DNA of 64,000 nucleotides from assembly GCA_964525045.1 (NCBI GenBank), contig CAZGFD010000008.1, positions 1 to 64,000 on the forward strand. Direction: 5' to 3'. The DNA is from G020348185 sp964525045. GTDB taxonomy: Bacteria > Nitrospirota > Nitrospiria > Nitrospirales > UBA8639. The stretch's first letter is position 1; each line of letters opens with the position of its first letter. A model generated the notes under the pieces. The model was not told where the DNA came from, made no database searches, and saw only the letters and a list, made by a program, of their open reading frames with translations. Shown here piece after piece: positions 34,463 to 43,543 of the stretch. The position numbers were made by a program, and so were the translations under genes.

Positions 34463-34921
34463 TTACGCCTTGTCGGCAAAGCGGGACTGGGCTTTTTGAT
34501 AAGCTTCCTCAAGTTCCGCTACTGCATGATCAATACCGGCTTCCAAATCCTCCAAGGCTTGCCCACTAGATTCTTGCAAGGCTCCCATTCTCTCGAGGAT
34601 GCGTTGCTTTTTCTTTTCTAATTCGTCAAGAGTCGCCTGCAACTCCGCATTGGCTTCGGTCCCCGCTTTCTTGGCTTGAGCGGTGAGTTCTTGGTGTTTT
34701 GCTTCTAAGGCTTGTAATTGGGTTTCGATTTTCTTTTGAAACTTATCGGCCTTCTGCTCGAGAAAACCCTCTGTGGTTTCCATCGTCTCATCCAGTGATT
34801 CCCCCACATCCGCTGCGGTGACCTGAGACTCCTTGTTCCTCGTGGAGGGTGAATCGTCGCACCCCACCGCGACCAACGGAATTAGGATCAGGAATGCTCT
34901 CAATACCGTGATTTGTTTCAT
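34463..34921 (-). CDS. Coiled-coil lipoprotein (second of three)
   Basis: 152 residues. A signal peptide with lipobox (LIPLVAVGC, Cys21) is followed by a long coiled coil at about 45-150 (KADKFQKKIETQLQALEAKH, LQATLDELEKKKQRILERMG). The end ALEDLEAGIDHAVAELEEAY is a relaxed form of the W-D-L-x-x-G-x-x-x-A motif of its neighbours. It is probably an envelope-anchored counterpart of the soluble paralogues on either side. Confidence 0.85.
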   Translation of the reverse strand: MKQITVLRAFLILIPLVAVGCDDSPSTRNKESQVTAADVGESLDETMETTEGFLEQKADKFQKKIETQLQALEAKHQELTAQAKKAGTEANAELQATLDELEKKKQRILERMGALQESSGQALEDLEAGIDHAVAELEEAYQKAQSRFADKA

Positions 34922-34995
34922 CAGGTTTCTCCAATACTAAATGGCCACTGTGCCTTCATTTGGGCCGATTCCATTCCCATTTTTCTGTAAATTCG

Positions 34996-35376
34996 TCACT
35001 TAGAATCATTCTTGTCTGATAGTCGAGTTGACGCTGAATCAAATGCTTGGTTCATATCCTCCCAAGCTTTCTCGACCCCACCTTTCAGATCTTCCCATGC
35101 CAGTTGACCGCCCGATTTGAGATCATCCCATGCGTCATCATTCGCGGCTCTTAATTTTTCTAACCGACTTCGGCCTTTCTCTAGCTTGGTCTTGGCACTG
35201 GCAATTTTCTTTTCTAATACCGAAACTTTTTCGAGCACATCACTCCGCCTTTCCATGTCGAGCTTCTCTGCCTGAAATTTTAGTCCTTGCAGTTTGGCAT
35301 CGTAGAGATGGAGTTGAGTCTTCCATTCCTTTAACAGCCCGTCGATTCTTCCTTCATATGTCTCTTTTGTCTCCAT
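34996..35376 (-). CDS. Coiled-coil stress-type protein (third of three)
   Basis: 126 residues from ATG at 35374-35376 (six further residues if an upstream start at 35394 is used). All-helical: LLKEWKTQLHLYDAKLQGLK, VSVLEKKIASAKTKLEKGRS and two copies of the tryptophan motif, AWDDLKSGGQLAWEDLKGGV and EKAWEDMNQAF. It is a paralogue of the 95-residue protein at 34068. Function unknown. Confidence 0.82.
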   Translation of the reverse strand: METKETYEGRIDGLLKEWKTQLHLYDAKLQGLKFQAEKLDMERRSDVLEKVSVLEKKIASAKTKLEKGRSRLEKLRAANDDAWDDLKSGGQLAWEDLKGGVEKAWEDMNQAFDSASTRLSDKNDSK

Positions 35377-35402
35377 CAGATGTCTCCTTGCCACAGGTAA
35401 TT

Positions 35403-36200
35403 TTAGTGGTTGTTGGTAGCTGGAGATGGAGAGGTCATTAATGGTTGAGGTATGACTTTCCCAACCTTCACCTCTTTCACGCCTTGTATGTTCTCCAAAT
35501 CTATGGTCAACACATCCCTATACGCCAAATGATCCACTCGACCTTTAAGGGACACGACCCCATTTTTGACTTCAACTTTAAGCTGATTGATATCCACCAG
35601 CGGAGACCACATCAGATAAAGGATGACATCGTTATAAATTGCCTTGTCCGGGCGATCCGGCTCTACTACTTGCAATAAATTTTCCACCTCCCGGACCCCT
35701 TTGACAGATTGAGCTAATCGAAAAGCAGCTTGCTTATCTTTCTTTTGAGATACATTACCCTCAAGGGTGACAACACCATCAGCCACGCGGACTGTAATTG
35801 TCTTTGGTGAATGAATGCCAGTTTCCAGGATTAGGTGCTGTATTGAATTCTGAATTTTTTGATCCTTACTCACCTTTGGTTTGACCCTGATCGCACTCAT
35901 CACTGATTGAACTCCAACCACCGAACTCGCAATTGAATTGGCCATGGCTTTTTCTTCCAAACTTTCTACCGTTCCAAACAGTTTGACATGTCCGTTTTCC
36001 ACACTCACTCCAATTAATTCAGAATTGACCCGTGTGTCCATGGTCAATCTTCGTTCTATCGCTCCTTGGGTTTGGCCGTCCGTTCCGTGACCGGTGTCTT
36101 TGCTGAACCCGACCATTCCCTGTGTGATCAGGATTATTCCTAAAAAAATCAACAACTTTTCTCGAAAAGGTGTTATTTTCATCTGAACCTCCTTATTCAT
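35403..36200 (-). CDS. Exported protein with three BON domains
   Basis: 265 residues. Signal peptide (LLIFLGIILITQGMVGFS), then three BON domains at about 47-110 (VENGHVKLFGTVESLEEKAM), 112-185 (VADGVVTLEGNVSQKKDKQA) and 188-250 (VKNGVVSLKGRVDHLAYRDV). It heads a reverse-strand series with three coiled-coil proteins and YtxH. Expected to bind phospholipid surfaces in the periplasm, as OsmY and DolP do. It is shorter than the six-BON protein at 8680. Confidence 0.9.
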   Translation of the reverse strand: MNKEVQMKITPFREKLLIFLGIILITQGMVGFSKDTGHGTDGQTQGAIERRLTMDTRVNSELIGVSVENGHVKLFGTVESLEEKAMANSIASSVVGVQSVMSAIRVKPKVSKDQKIQNSIQHLILETGIHSPKTITVRVADGVVTLEGNVSQKKDKQAAFRLAQSVKGVREVENLLQVVEPDRPDKAIYNDVILYLMWSPLVDINQLKVEVKNGVVSLKGRVDHLAYRDVLTIDLENIQGVKEVKVGKVIPQPLMTSPSPATNNH

Positions 36201-36206
36201 TCTCGT

Positions 36207-36243
36207 ATTCTATTTTCTCTCCAAAATTCTATTTCTCTCCAAA
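36207..36243. repeat. Tandem repeat of an 18-19 bp unit
   Basis: ATTCTATTTTCTCTCCAAA (36207-36225) is followed directly by ATTCTATTTCTCTCCAAA (36226-36243). It lies just ahead of the start of the three-BON gene. Could be a regulator site pair or a slippage product. Confidence 0.7.
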
Positions 36244-36361
36244 TTTCATTGGTAGCCAGTTTGTCCAATCCACAATATTAAGAGTAGAATGAATAGTTTT
36301 GTTTATTGCCATATCATCTATTCTGGGGAGAATGGGAGTTTGTATTTCTTAACTACACATT

Positions 36362-36395
36362 CCACTCCACTATCAGGCCACTCCACTATCACAGG
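36362..36395. repeat. Tandem repeat CCACTCCACTATCA
   Basis: CCACTCCACTATCAGG (36362-36377) is repeated with a two-base insertion at 36378-36395. It lies mid-way in the divergent region. Two aligned copies at a spacing of 16 bp could mark a protein site or simple slippage. Confidence 0.6.
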
Positions 36396-36529
36396 CGAAA
36401 CAATGATCATGCTAATGGTGACAGCAAATTCATTTAGTGACCGTAGCAGTTTCTTTTAGCCGCTGTAACTGTATGAAACCCTAGTTATCGAAAAAATGCT
36501 TAATTCTGCCAGTTAGTTGTGATACTTTT

Positions 36530-37720
36530 ATGAAAGACCTAGACACCTTGGAGTGGGACGATCAAGGGGGAGATATGGTAGCCTTCATCGATCCAAAGAC
36601 CAAACAAATTATTGAATGCAATGCAATCCTTGCCGACTCGATCGGGTACAAAAAATCGAGTCTCATTGGACGATCCGTGTTTGATCTTCACCATCCCTCA
36701 TGCCAGGGGGTTGCCAAAAAAGTGTTCCAAACATTTTTGAAACAGAGGTCCGTCCCTGATGCGGAACTTCATTTACAAAAACGAAGCGGGGTGAAGGTTC
36801 CGGTGAGTCTTCGGCTTTCGGGATCCGAGGATGAAGGGGGGAAGATTCTCTGCACAAGATTTTCATGGCACAACATGAGTAAACGAAAAAAAGTTCAAGA
36901 GACGCTGGAATACGAAAAACGGCAACTCCACCACCGATTGCTTTCCCGCCTGGAGGATCTGAGAAAAACCAAGAAAATAGCCCGAAAAGAAGTGCGAAAA
37001 CGCCGATCAGCGGAGACCAAGGTCTATCAGGCGGTAAGGTTATTACGGCAACAACGCAAAGACTTACGTATCCTGGCGGGACGACTCATTTCCATTCAAG
37101 AAGATGAACGACGACGTTTGGCTCGGGACCTTCATGACGATACTTGTCAGAAGTTGGGAATGTTGGCATTTCAAATTCAAAGCTTGGGACAAACCCTTCC
37201 GAACTCGCCGGAAATGATACAAAAGGAACTTCAGGGTCAGTACGACAAAATCACCGCTCTCACCACTAGCGTTCGGTCCCTGGCTCATCAGCTTCATCCG
37301 GCCGTATTGGATTATCTGGGTCCGGTGAAGGCCATCGAATCGTATATAGAAGATTTTACCCAACGGGAAAAATTGAAAGTCTCTTTTATCCATAAAAATG
37401 TTCACAATGAACTTCCCCGATCTCTCGCAAACTGTTTGTATCGTATAACGCAAGAATGCTTAGGCAATAGTGCAAAACATAGTCGGGCCTCAAGAGTCGT
37501 GGTATCTCTCATGGGATTTTCAAAAAGTCTTCGCTTATCAATACGAGACGACGGTGTCGGGCTGTCTTCGAAGCAGCTTGACACCTTTAAACAGCACCTC
37601 GGATTTATCAGTATGCGAGAACGTCTCCGATTAGTCAAAGGAACATTGGCGGTCCGATCGAAAAGGGGTCAGGGGACCGAGATAATTGCTCGAATTCCGT
37701 TCCTGAAGGGTCAAAAATGA
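36530..37720 (+). CDS. NarX-type sensor histidine kinase with PAS domain
   Basis: 396 residues, no membrane segment seen. PAS domain at about 10-115 (GDMVAFIDPKTKQIIECNAI, GYKKSSLIGRSVFDLHHPS), a coiled-coil linker, a HisKA_3 domain with phosphoacceptor His202 (RRLARDLHDDTCQKLGMLAF) and a HATPase domain (NCLYRITQECLGNSAKHSRA, IRDDGVGL). Autophosphorylates on His202 and passes the phosphate to the regulator encoded next, whose start overlaps by ATGA. The PAS ligand is unknown. It has no clear ribosome-binding site. Confidence 0.93.
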   Translation: MKDLDTLEWDDQGGDMVAFIDPKTKQIIECNAILADSIGYKKSSLIGRSVFDLHHPSCQGVAKKVFQTFLKQRSVPDAELHLQKRSGVKVPVSLRLSGSEDEGGKILCTRFSWHNMSKRKKVQETLEYEKRQLHHRLLSRLEDLRKTKKIARKEVRKRRSAETKVYQAVRLLRQQRKDLRILAGRLISIQEDERRRLARDLHDDTCQKLGMLAFQIQSLGQTLPNSPEMIQKELQGQYDKITALTTSVRSLAHQLHPAVLDYLGPVKAIESYIEDFTQREKLKVSFIHKNVHNELPRSLANCLYRITQECLGNSAKHSRASRVVVSLMGFSKSLRLSIRDDGVGLSSKQLDTFKQHLGFISMRERLRLVKGTLAVRSKRGQGTEIIARIPFLKGQK

Positions 37721-38364
37721 AACGTCCTCGCATACTTCTCGCTGATGATCATGCACTCATCGCCGAGGGAGTGGCAAAACTCATTGAATCGGAATTTGAT
37801 TTGATGGGAATTGTTCAGGACGGGCGCATCCTTCTAGAGAAGATTCGAAAAGAGCCGCCGGATATTTTATTATTAGATATTTCCCTTCCTCTTTTAAACG
37901 GAATCGAGGCTGCTTATCGGATCAAAACCACATCCCCTGCGGTGAAAATCATATTTTTAACCATGCATGCGGAGCCGTCATTTATCAAAGATGCGGAATC
38001 AATCGGGGCATGCGGATATGTGTTAAAACAGTCTGCGGCCCGGGATTTAATTTACGCCATACATGAGGCGCTTGAGGGTCGTACGTATTTTAGCTCGTTT
38101 CCCACCGACAGGAGCAAAGACCAACCAGCACCGTTGCTCACCCAAGCAAAGGAAACACCAGAGGAGTGGGTTCTCACCCCACGGCAGCGCGAGGTCTTAC
38201 AGTTAGTGGCAGAAGGCTATTCAAATAAAGAAATTGGCGGCATTTTAAATTTATCTCTTAAAACAATCGAATTTCATAAAAGTCGGATTATGCGCACGAT
38301 CGGCGCTAAAGGAACAGCAGAACTGACCCAATATGCTATTGCCCATCGAATAGTGACCCCCTAG
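37717..38364 (+). CDS. NarL/FixJ-type response regulator
   Basis: 215 residues. Receiver domain at about 1-120 with acidic pocket DD10-11, phosphoacceptor Asp54 (LLLDISLPLLNG) and the conserved Lys in YVLKQSA. C-terminal LuxR HTH at about 150-215 (LTPRQREVLQLVAEGYSNKE, LSLKTIEFHKSRIMRTIG). Cognate of the upstream kinase by ATGA overlap. DNA targets unknown. A second NarL regulator is encoded convergently. Confidence 0.94.
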   Translation: MKRPRILLADDHALIAEGVAKLIESEFDLMGIVQDGRILLEKIRKEPPDILLLDISLPLLNGIEAAYRIKTTSPAVKIIFLTMHAEPSFIKDAESIGACGYVLKQSAARDLIYAIHEALEGRTYFSSFPTDRSKDQPAPLLTQAKETPEEWVLTPRQREVLQLVAEGYSNKEIGGILNLSLKTIEFHKSRIMRTIGAKGTAELTQYAIAHRIVTP

Positions 38365-38494
38365 GTCTCCACCCGTTTTTGCTTTTTAAAAAGATCAACA
38401 AATCGAGGATTTGCTGTCTTTCGCTGCAATCAATGGTTTTTCTCATCACGGCCAATGCCGCGGTCATCTATTCAATATGAGGGTAAATTACAAT

Positions 38495-39148
38495 TCACTT
38501 CGAAAAAAGCCCTTTCTCTGCTGCATACCTGGTCAAGTCCGCCGCGGTCCGAATTCCCAGAGCTTGCACTATATTCGTTCGGTGAAATGCCACCGTACTT
38601 GGGGAAATTCCCAGCGCATTCGCAATCTGTTTAGAGGTATAGCCCTTTGCGATAAGTTCTAATACCCCTCGTTGCCGATCAGTGAGCCGCCCAGATAATT
38701 CATCCGTGGGGATTCCCTCAACTTGCGCTGAAATCTGTTCTCGAACTTTTTCATTAATTTGATTCGAAAGAAACCACCCCTGGCGAAAAACTGTAGAGAT
38801 GGCGCTATGCAGTTCAGAGGCGGCACTCTGCTTCAACACATACCCTGAGGCTCCAATATTGAACGCTTCCATAATCATGGTTGGTTCCGTATGCATGGTA
38901 ACGAAAATGATTTTGGCCCTTTGAGAAATTTTTTTGACCTGGCGAGCCGCTTCAAGGCCGTCGACCGGCTTCATGGAAATATCAAGAAGAAGAAGGTCCG
39001 GCCGTAATTCTTCTACGGCCTTAGGCACCAGGCTGCCATCGGTCACCTCCCCTACGACCTGGTGTTTTGCCTCCAAGAGTTTCCGTAGGCCTTGGAGAAC
39101 AATGGTATGATCATCGGCAAGTAAAATTCGTAGCTTTTGGGTCAGCAT
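38495..39148 (-). CDS. NarL-type response regulator, orphan
   Basis: 217 residues. Receiver with DD12-13, Asp56 (LLLLDISMKPVDGLEA) and VLKQSA; C-terminal LuxR HTH (LTDRQRGVLELIAKGYTSKQ, SPSTVAFHRTNIVQALG). It is close to the regulator at 37717, converging on it, and has no adjacent kinase on its strand. It could share the same kinase or be phosphorylated from elsewhere. The convergent arrangement of two sister regulators is unusual. Confidence 0.93.
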   Translation of the reverse strand: MLTQKLRILLADDHTIVLQGLRKLLEAKHQVVGEVTDGSLVPKAVEELRPDLLLLDISMKPVDGLEAARQVKKISQRAKIIFVTMHTEPTMIMEAFNIGASGYVLKQSAASELHSAISTVFRQGWFLSNQINEKVREQISAQVEGIPTDELSGRLTDRQRGVLELIAKGYTSKQIANALGISPSTVAFHRTNIVQALGIRTAADLTRYAAEKGLFSK

Positions 39149-39820
39149 CTGATGCTCTTACAATAAAAAATTTCTCACCTTTTTCCTTTCGAAATTGCCT
39201 ACGATGGTGTTTCCCAATTGATCGGGACTTTTTTATTTTAATATCATTTCAATATTATTGAAACTAGAATTAACCCTTGAAGCAGCTAGTTACTTATAAA
39301 GAAGGGCATTGGGGGTCCATCTTTCTTTATTATCCGAACTGCTTGCCAAATTGTCCCAAATGGCGATTCAATTATTATTAGGGTGCGGAAAAGATGAAAA
39401 TGCATACTACAAGCAGTTGGTAATCCCCAATTTCGCAAATGCAACCGACAAGGGTTATTGCCAGTTCATATTGAAGAGAAAGGGGTCTAGGATTAATTGA
39501 CTATAAGTATACCTACGTGTCCTCATGGCTTTTCCCATTCTAGTTTGGCCTCAGAACGGCATCATAAAGTTTGACAATTAAGAGTTGAAGCCTAGGAGTT
39601 TAACGGTGAGCATTACAGCTAAAAGTAGCTACTATTCGTCATTTGGAGAATTATAATAAATTATAATAAAGGACGTCGTTCTGCTATTGTTATGCAGTGT
39701 GGCTGTTACCAGATCAAGATTTGATATTTTGGATATCAAGATAAAGATGTACCAGTCCGGAACCGTTAAGAATTGAAAATGCCTAACCTCATGTGAAGAA
39801 GTGTTTAGGGCAGACAATTT
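39149..39820. other. Intergenic region with a 10-bp tandem repeat
   Basis: About 670 bp between divergent genes. Short forward frames (for example at 39309-39500) lack good start signals. It contains TTATAATAAA twice in tandem at 39651-39670. No RNA gene recognised. Confidence 0.5.
39651..39670. repeat. Tandem duplicate of TTATAATAAA
   Basis: The ten-base unit TTATAATAAA occurs twice without interruption. TATAAT in each copy could serve as alternative -10 elements, but no -35 box was recognised at the right place. Confidence 0.6.
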
Positions 39821-40192
39821 ATGGATAACGAACTCGCCAAATCCTATTTCCTACAGTACCTCAATATTTGTAACCTGGCTTTGAACAAACACAAGGAGGC
39901 CTTCCCCTATAAGCAAATTCTTGAAATCGGAGAATCCGTTTTAGGAGGGAAAAATATCAAGATATCAGTAGTACCGGACGATTCAGGTTTAACCATTACC
40001 CATTATACGGTACGGTTTAACGGCGGAACCTTTGATGTTGTTACCGACGAAACGGAAGTATCCGAGATGGACTGGACCTTAAAAGAAAGTTATTTGAAGA
40101 AGGTGGTAACGAGTCCGGCTGACTATATCAATCACCCGGAAAAAATTGAATGGGAATGGCTCAAGGATCGACTTAATATTGGGCAAGAGTGA
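39821..40192 (+). CDS. Uncharacterised protein
   Basis: 123 residues, soluble: ELAKSYFLQYLNICNLALNK, ISVVPDDSGLTITHYTVRFN, TFDVVTDETEVSEMDWTLKE. A helix-rich first third is followed by beta strands and then acidic and aromatic residues (EKIEWEWLKDRL). No motif or homologue recognised. It is followed after 49 bp by the histone-H1-like gene on the same strand, so both may share a transcript. Confidence 0.7.
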   Translation: MDNELAKSYFLQYLNICNLALNKHKEAFPYKQILEIGESVLGGKNIKISVVPDDSGLTITHYTVRFNGGTFDVVTDETEVSEMDWTLKESYLKKVVTSPADYINHPEKIEWEWLKDRLNIGQE

Positions 40193-40241
40193 AGGGATTC
40201 CAATTATTAGGATAAGAATTTTTTCAAAAGGAAGGAGTCTA

Positions 40242-40619
40242 ATGAAAATTCAAACGAAGGTGACGAAAACGGCCAAAAACATTTCGCAGTCTATTTCTCA
40301 GGCACGAGGAACCGCCAAAAAGAAGACAGAGAATGCGGTCAAACGTGTTAAAAAGAAAGTTCGGCCAAAAGTGAAAAAGGCCAAGGAAGCCATGAATAGT
40401 ACCAAAAAAAAGTTGTCGCGTTTGAAGAAGAAAGGGGATGCGAAGACTGAAACTGCATTGAAAACGGCTGAAAAAAAGACAAAAAATTTAAAAAGTCAAG
40501 CAAAACGGGTCGGAAAAAAAACCGGAAATGCCGTAGGGAAAGCCGTCGGGCAAGCCAAAAAGAAAGTCAATCGAGTTCTTAAGCAAGCCAAAACCTTAAG
40601 GAAAAGAATTTTGCAATGA
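40242..40619 (+). CDS. Lysine-rich histone H1-like protein
   Basis: 125 residues from the ATG at 40242, preceded by GGAAGGAG. Composition is dominated by Lys, Ala, Thr and Gly, with few acidic residues: KNISQSISQARGTAKKKTEN, VKRVKKKVRPKVKKAK, GKKTGNAVGKAVGQAKKKVN. This resembles bacterial Hc1/histone H1-like and AlgP-type C-terminal tails, which bind DNA non-specifically and compact the nucleoid. No folded domain is visible. Low-complexity sequence limits certainty of homology. Confidence 0.78.
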   Translation: MKIQTKVTKTAKNISQSISQARGTAKKKTENAVKRVKKKVRPKVKKAKEAMNSTKKKLSRLKKKGDAKTETALKTAEKKTKNLKSQAKRVGKKTGNAVGKAVGQAKKKVNRVLKQAKTLRKRILQ

Positions 40620-40849
40620 ACCGTGTCCAAAAACCTCTATTCAAATAACCCCAAATTTGTTCTAACCATGATGCAACTCTTTTCAAGGAAGTGAATTCAG
40701 GACCACCAATGCGGCTGGAAGGTCCAGGATACCCGAAATTTCACCCCGTTAGATGATACAAATCTTAATATAAATTCGAGGTCTTGAATGGGTTGGGGGA
40801 AATGTGTTCTTTACCCTTGATGTGCTCCAAATAAGAAAGGAGTGATAGC

Positions 40850-41032
40850 GTGAAAAACCTGTCCAAACTCATGGTTATTATTCTGTGCGGAAGCCTGATG
40901 TTTACAGTTCTCATCGGTTGTGAGCAAGAAGGGCCTGCAGAAAAAGCAGGAGAAAAAATCGATGAAGCGGTCGAAAAAACCGGTGACACTCTCGAAGAGG
41001 CAGGGGAAGAAATTCAGGACGGCATGAATTAA
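40850..41032 (+). CDS. Small lipoprotein
   Basis: 60 residues from a GTG at 40850, preceded by AAAGGAG. Signal peptide with a lipobox VLIGC (about Cys24). The mature 37 residues are acidic, Lys/Glu-rich and helical (AEKAGEKIDEAVEKTGDTLE, EAGEEIQDGMN). Similar tiny lipoproteins with the EKAGEKIDEA pattern occur widely near envelope-stress genes. It is followed directly by MscS. Confidence 0.78.
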   Translation: MKNLSKLMVIILCGSLMFTVLIGCEQEGPAEKAGEKIDEAVEKTGDTLEEAGEEIQDGMN

Positions 41033-41060
41033 GATAACCAGGTCCTTTTCAAAAAAGGTC

Positions 41061-41975
41061 ATGATGGAACCGATACAAATCATTTTTGCAGATTTACGCG
41101 CTATTACCGAAAGTTTTCTGGCTCACGTCCCCAATCTTTTTTTTGCGGGGTTAGTCCTCCTCATAACTTGGGGGGTAGGTCGACTATTGGGAAAGGTATT
41201 ACATCAGGTCCTAAATAGATTCCAGTTCAGGAAAACGTTAATTGAACTGCTGCGAAAGCTGAGTTTTATCGGTATTTGGGTTTTGGGTCTCCTGGTCGCC
41301 ACCATCATACTTTTTCCGACTCTTACACCCGCGAAAGTTCTGACGGCCTTGGGATTAGGGTCAATTGCCGTAGGATTTGCCTTCAAGGATATTTTTGAGA
41401 ATTTTTTCGCTGGGATTCTGATTCTCTTTCGTGAACCGTTTCAACTGAATGACTTCATTGAATGTCAAGATTTTGAAGGATTTGTGGAAGAAATCACCAT
41501 ACGTGATACCCATATCCGATTAACTGATGGGCAACGGGTAGTCATGCCAAATGCCATGTTGTTTAAAAACCCCGTCACCGTTAGAACCGATCAAGATCGG
41601 CGCCGTGTCAGTATTACCTGTGGGATAGCCTATGGGGAAGATGTCGACGAAGGGCGTGAAGTCATTAAAAATGCTCTACAAGGTTTAGAATCGGTAGACC
41701 AAGAAAAAGACATTCAAATTTTTGCCAAAGAATTCGGTAGCAGCAGTATCGATTTTGAAGTGACCTGGTGGACGGGAGCACGACCGCTCGATATTCGTGT
41801 ATCGAAAGATAAAGTCGTCGCTGCCGTGAAAAAGGCGCTCGATGAGGCGGGAATAGAAATCCCATTCCCCTATCGAACGCTGACGTTCAAAGAACCTCTT
41901 CGTACTCTGCAGGATACTCTTGAATCGAGCAGCCCCCAAAAGGCCGCTCAGGTATCGTTAAAGAAGGAAAGATGA
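41061..41975 (+). CDS. Small-conductance mechanosensitive channel (MscS family)
   Basis: 304 residues. Three N-terminal membrane segments (FAGLVLLITWGVGRLLG; IGIWVLGLLVATIILFPT), then the pore-lining helix and the conserved GSIAVGFAFKDIFENFFAGI, with FREPFQLNDFIE at the start of the cytoplasmic cage. It opens under membrane tension in osmotic downshock to release solutes. Tandem ATG codons follow AAAAGG. The adjacent TrkH-TrkA K+ uptake genes complete an osmotic theme. Confidence 0.93.
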   Translation: MMEPIQIIFADLRAITESFLAHVPNLFFAGLVLLITWGVGRLLGKVLHQVLNRFQFRKTLIELLRKLSFIGIWVLGLLVATIILFPTLTPAKVLTALGLGSIAVGFAFKDIFENFFAGILILFREPFQLNDFIECQDFEGFVEEITIRDTHIRLTDGQRVVMPNAMLFKNPVTVRTDQDRRRVSITCGIAYGEDVDEGREVIKNALQGLESVDQEKDIQIFAKEFGSSSIDFEVTWWTGARPLDIRVSKDKVVAAVKKALDEAGIEIPFPYRTLTFKEPLRTLQDTLESSSPQKAAQVSLKKER

Positions 41976-42085
41976 GAATGGGGCCGTATCCTTAACTAAT
42001 TTACCTCTCCCTACACAACCATTCTCCAATTCTTAGATGTATTCCACCACCCCATGTTTCCCGCTCATATTCCGTTCTCCTTTTT

Positions 42086-43543
42086 ATGATTAACCACCCC
42101 CTCAGATATGCTGTCCGGGGACCTGTCGTTCTCAAATATTTTGGACAGCTATGCATCGCCATGGGCAGCCTGACCTTAGTCCCCCTTCTAGTTTCACTTT
42201 ACTTTGGGGACTTTCACATCACCCTTCGTTATGGATTGGTGATAGGAGGATTACTGGGGTTTGGTGGTGTTATGGCGAAAATCTCCGCCCCGATTCGGGT
42301 GAAGGCCAATGAGGGAATGGTTATCGTGGCCCTGACGTTTTTGATGGGTCCCCTGATTATGGCTTACCCTATGATGGGAGCAGGTCTGACGTTTTCCGAT
42401 GCGGTGTTTGAGGCAATTTCCGGCATTACCACCACAGGTTTATCCACCTTACCTACTATGGAGGATTTGCCGTCTACTTTTTTATTTGGCCGGGCTTGGA
42501 TGCAATGGTACGGCGGTTTGGGAATTGTGGTTTTATCGTTGGCCTTGCTGACCTCTCCCGGTCCAACTGCAAAAGGATTGGCGGTAACCGAAGAGGATAC
42601 CGACGACCTCGTCGGGAGCATTCGGATGCATGCTCGTCGGATCATCATTGTTTATGGCCTCTTGACCCTAATGGGGTTGTTGGCGTTATGGATGATGGGC
42701 TTAAATTTTTTTGAGACAACTTTGTATATTTTCTCTGCCATTTCGACGGGAGGCTTTGCTCCTCTCAATACCAGTCTAGCGGACCTGAATCTTTCTACAC
42801 AGGCAACCATTCTCCTCTTCAGTTTATTAGGGGCAATTCCCCTCGCGTTGTATCATCAATTGTATCGGAAAAAATGGCATCGTTCGACCAATTTACCTGA
42901 ATTGAGTACGTTGCTTTTAAGCACGATTTTCCTCGGCATTCTTTTTGGCTGGAGCTTATGGACCATGGAATCGGGCTCGTTGAATTTCATTTTCCAGCAA
43001 GCTTCTCTCATGACGATTTCGGCCCATACGACGGCTGGGTTTTCTACAATGGATCTCTCAACGCTTGATCCAATTTCGAAACTTTCCTTAATTCCTGCGA
43101 TGATTCTCGGAGGGGCCTCGGGTTCAACCGCGGGGGGTATCAAAATCATCAGAATCCTTATAGTCATGTATATCCTGTATCTCTATTTAGTAAAAACCGG
43201 GTTGGCCAAGCATGCCATTATGGAGCCTAAAATTTACAATCGGCCTATCGGGAAAGAAGAGATTCAAAATGCGATGTTGTATATCTTGATATTTTTGGGA
43301 ATAATTTTTTTCTCATGGCTCACCTTTGTGTTCATGGGGTATGATCCTCTTGATGCCCTTTTCGACGTGGTCTCGGCAACCGGCACGGTAGGACTGTCTG
43401 TAGGCGTGACGGGGCCTGAACTCCCACTGTTACTGAAAGGGGTGTTGTGCGCAGACATGTTGCTGGGACGATTGGAAATATTCGCCTGGCTCGTTTTAAT
43501 CTACCCGGGAACGTGGTGGGGAAGGAGGCCGGAAACAGAATGA
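42086..43543 (+). CDS. trkH: Trk-type K+ uptake channel subunit TrkH
   Basis: 485 residues. Four pore-loop motifs are readable: SGITTTGLSTLP, FSAISTGGFAPL, SAHTTAGFSTM and VSATGTVGLSVGV, which form the K+ selectivity filter in TrkH/KtrB. About ten membrane segments. Moves K+ inward, gated by TrkA. The stop overlaps the start of trkA (ATGA), so the two are translationally coupled. Confidence 0.95.
   Translation: MINHPLRYAVRGPVVLKYFGQLCIAMGSLTLVPLLVSLYFGDFHITLRYGLVIGGLLGFGGVMAKISAPIRVKANEGMVIVALTFLMGPLIMAYPMMGAGLTFSDAVFEAISGITTTGLSTLPTMEDLPSTFLFGRAWMQWYGGLGIVVLSLALLTSPGPTAKGLAVTEEDTDDLVGSIRMHARRIIIVYGLLTLMGLLALWMMGLNFFETTLYIFSAISTGGFAPLNTSLADLNLSTQATILLFSLLGAIPLALYHQLYRKKWHRSTNLPELSTLLLSTIFLGILFGWSLWTMESGSLNFIFQQASLMTISAHTTAGFSTMDLSTLDPISKLSLIPAMILGGASGSTAGGIKIIRILIVMYILYLYLVKTGLAKHAIMEPKIYNRPIGKEEIQNAMLYILIFLGIIFFSWLTFVFMGYDPLDALFDVVSATGTVGLSVGVTGPELPLLLKGVLCADMLLGRLEIFAWLVLIYPGTWWGRRPETE

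Larger units (their letters stand above)
36201..36529. other. Divergent intergenic region with tandem repeats
   Basis: About 330 bp between the reverse BON gene and the forward sensor kinase gene. It carries two pairs of tandem repeats (listed separately) and probably the promoters of both genes. No small gene was seen. Confidence 0.55.

Noticed and set aside
39309..39500. Forward 63-residue frame
   Set aside because: No start signal, no motif; lies in an AT-rich gap.
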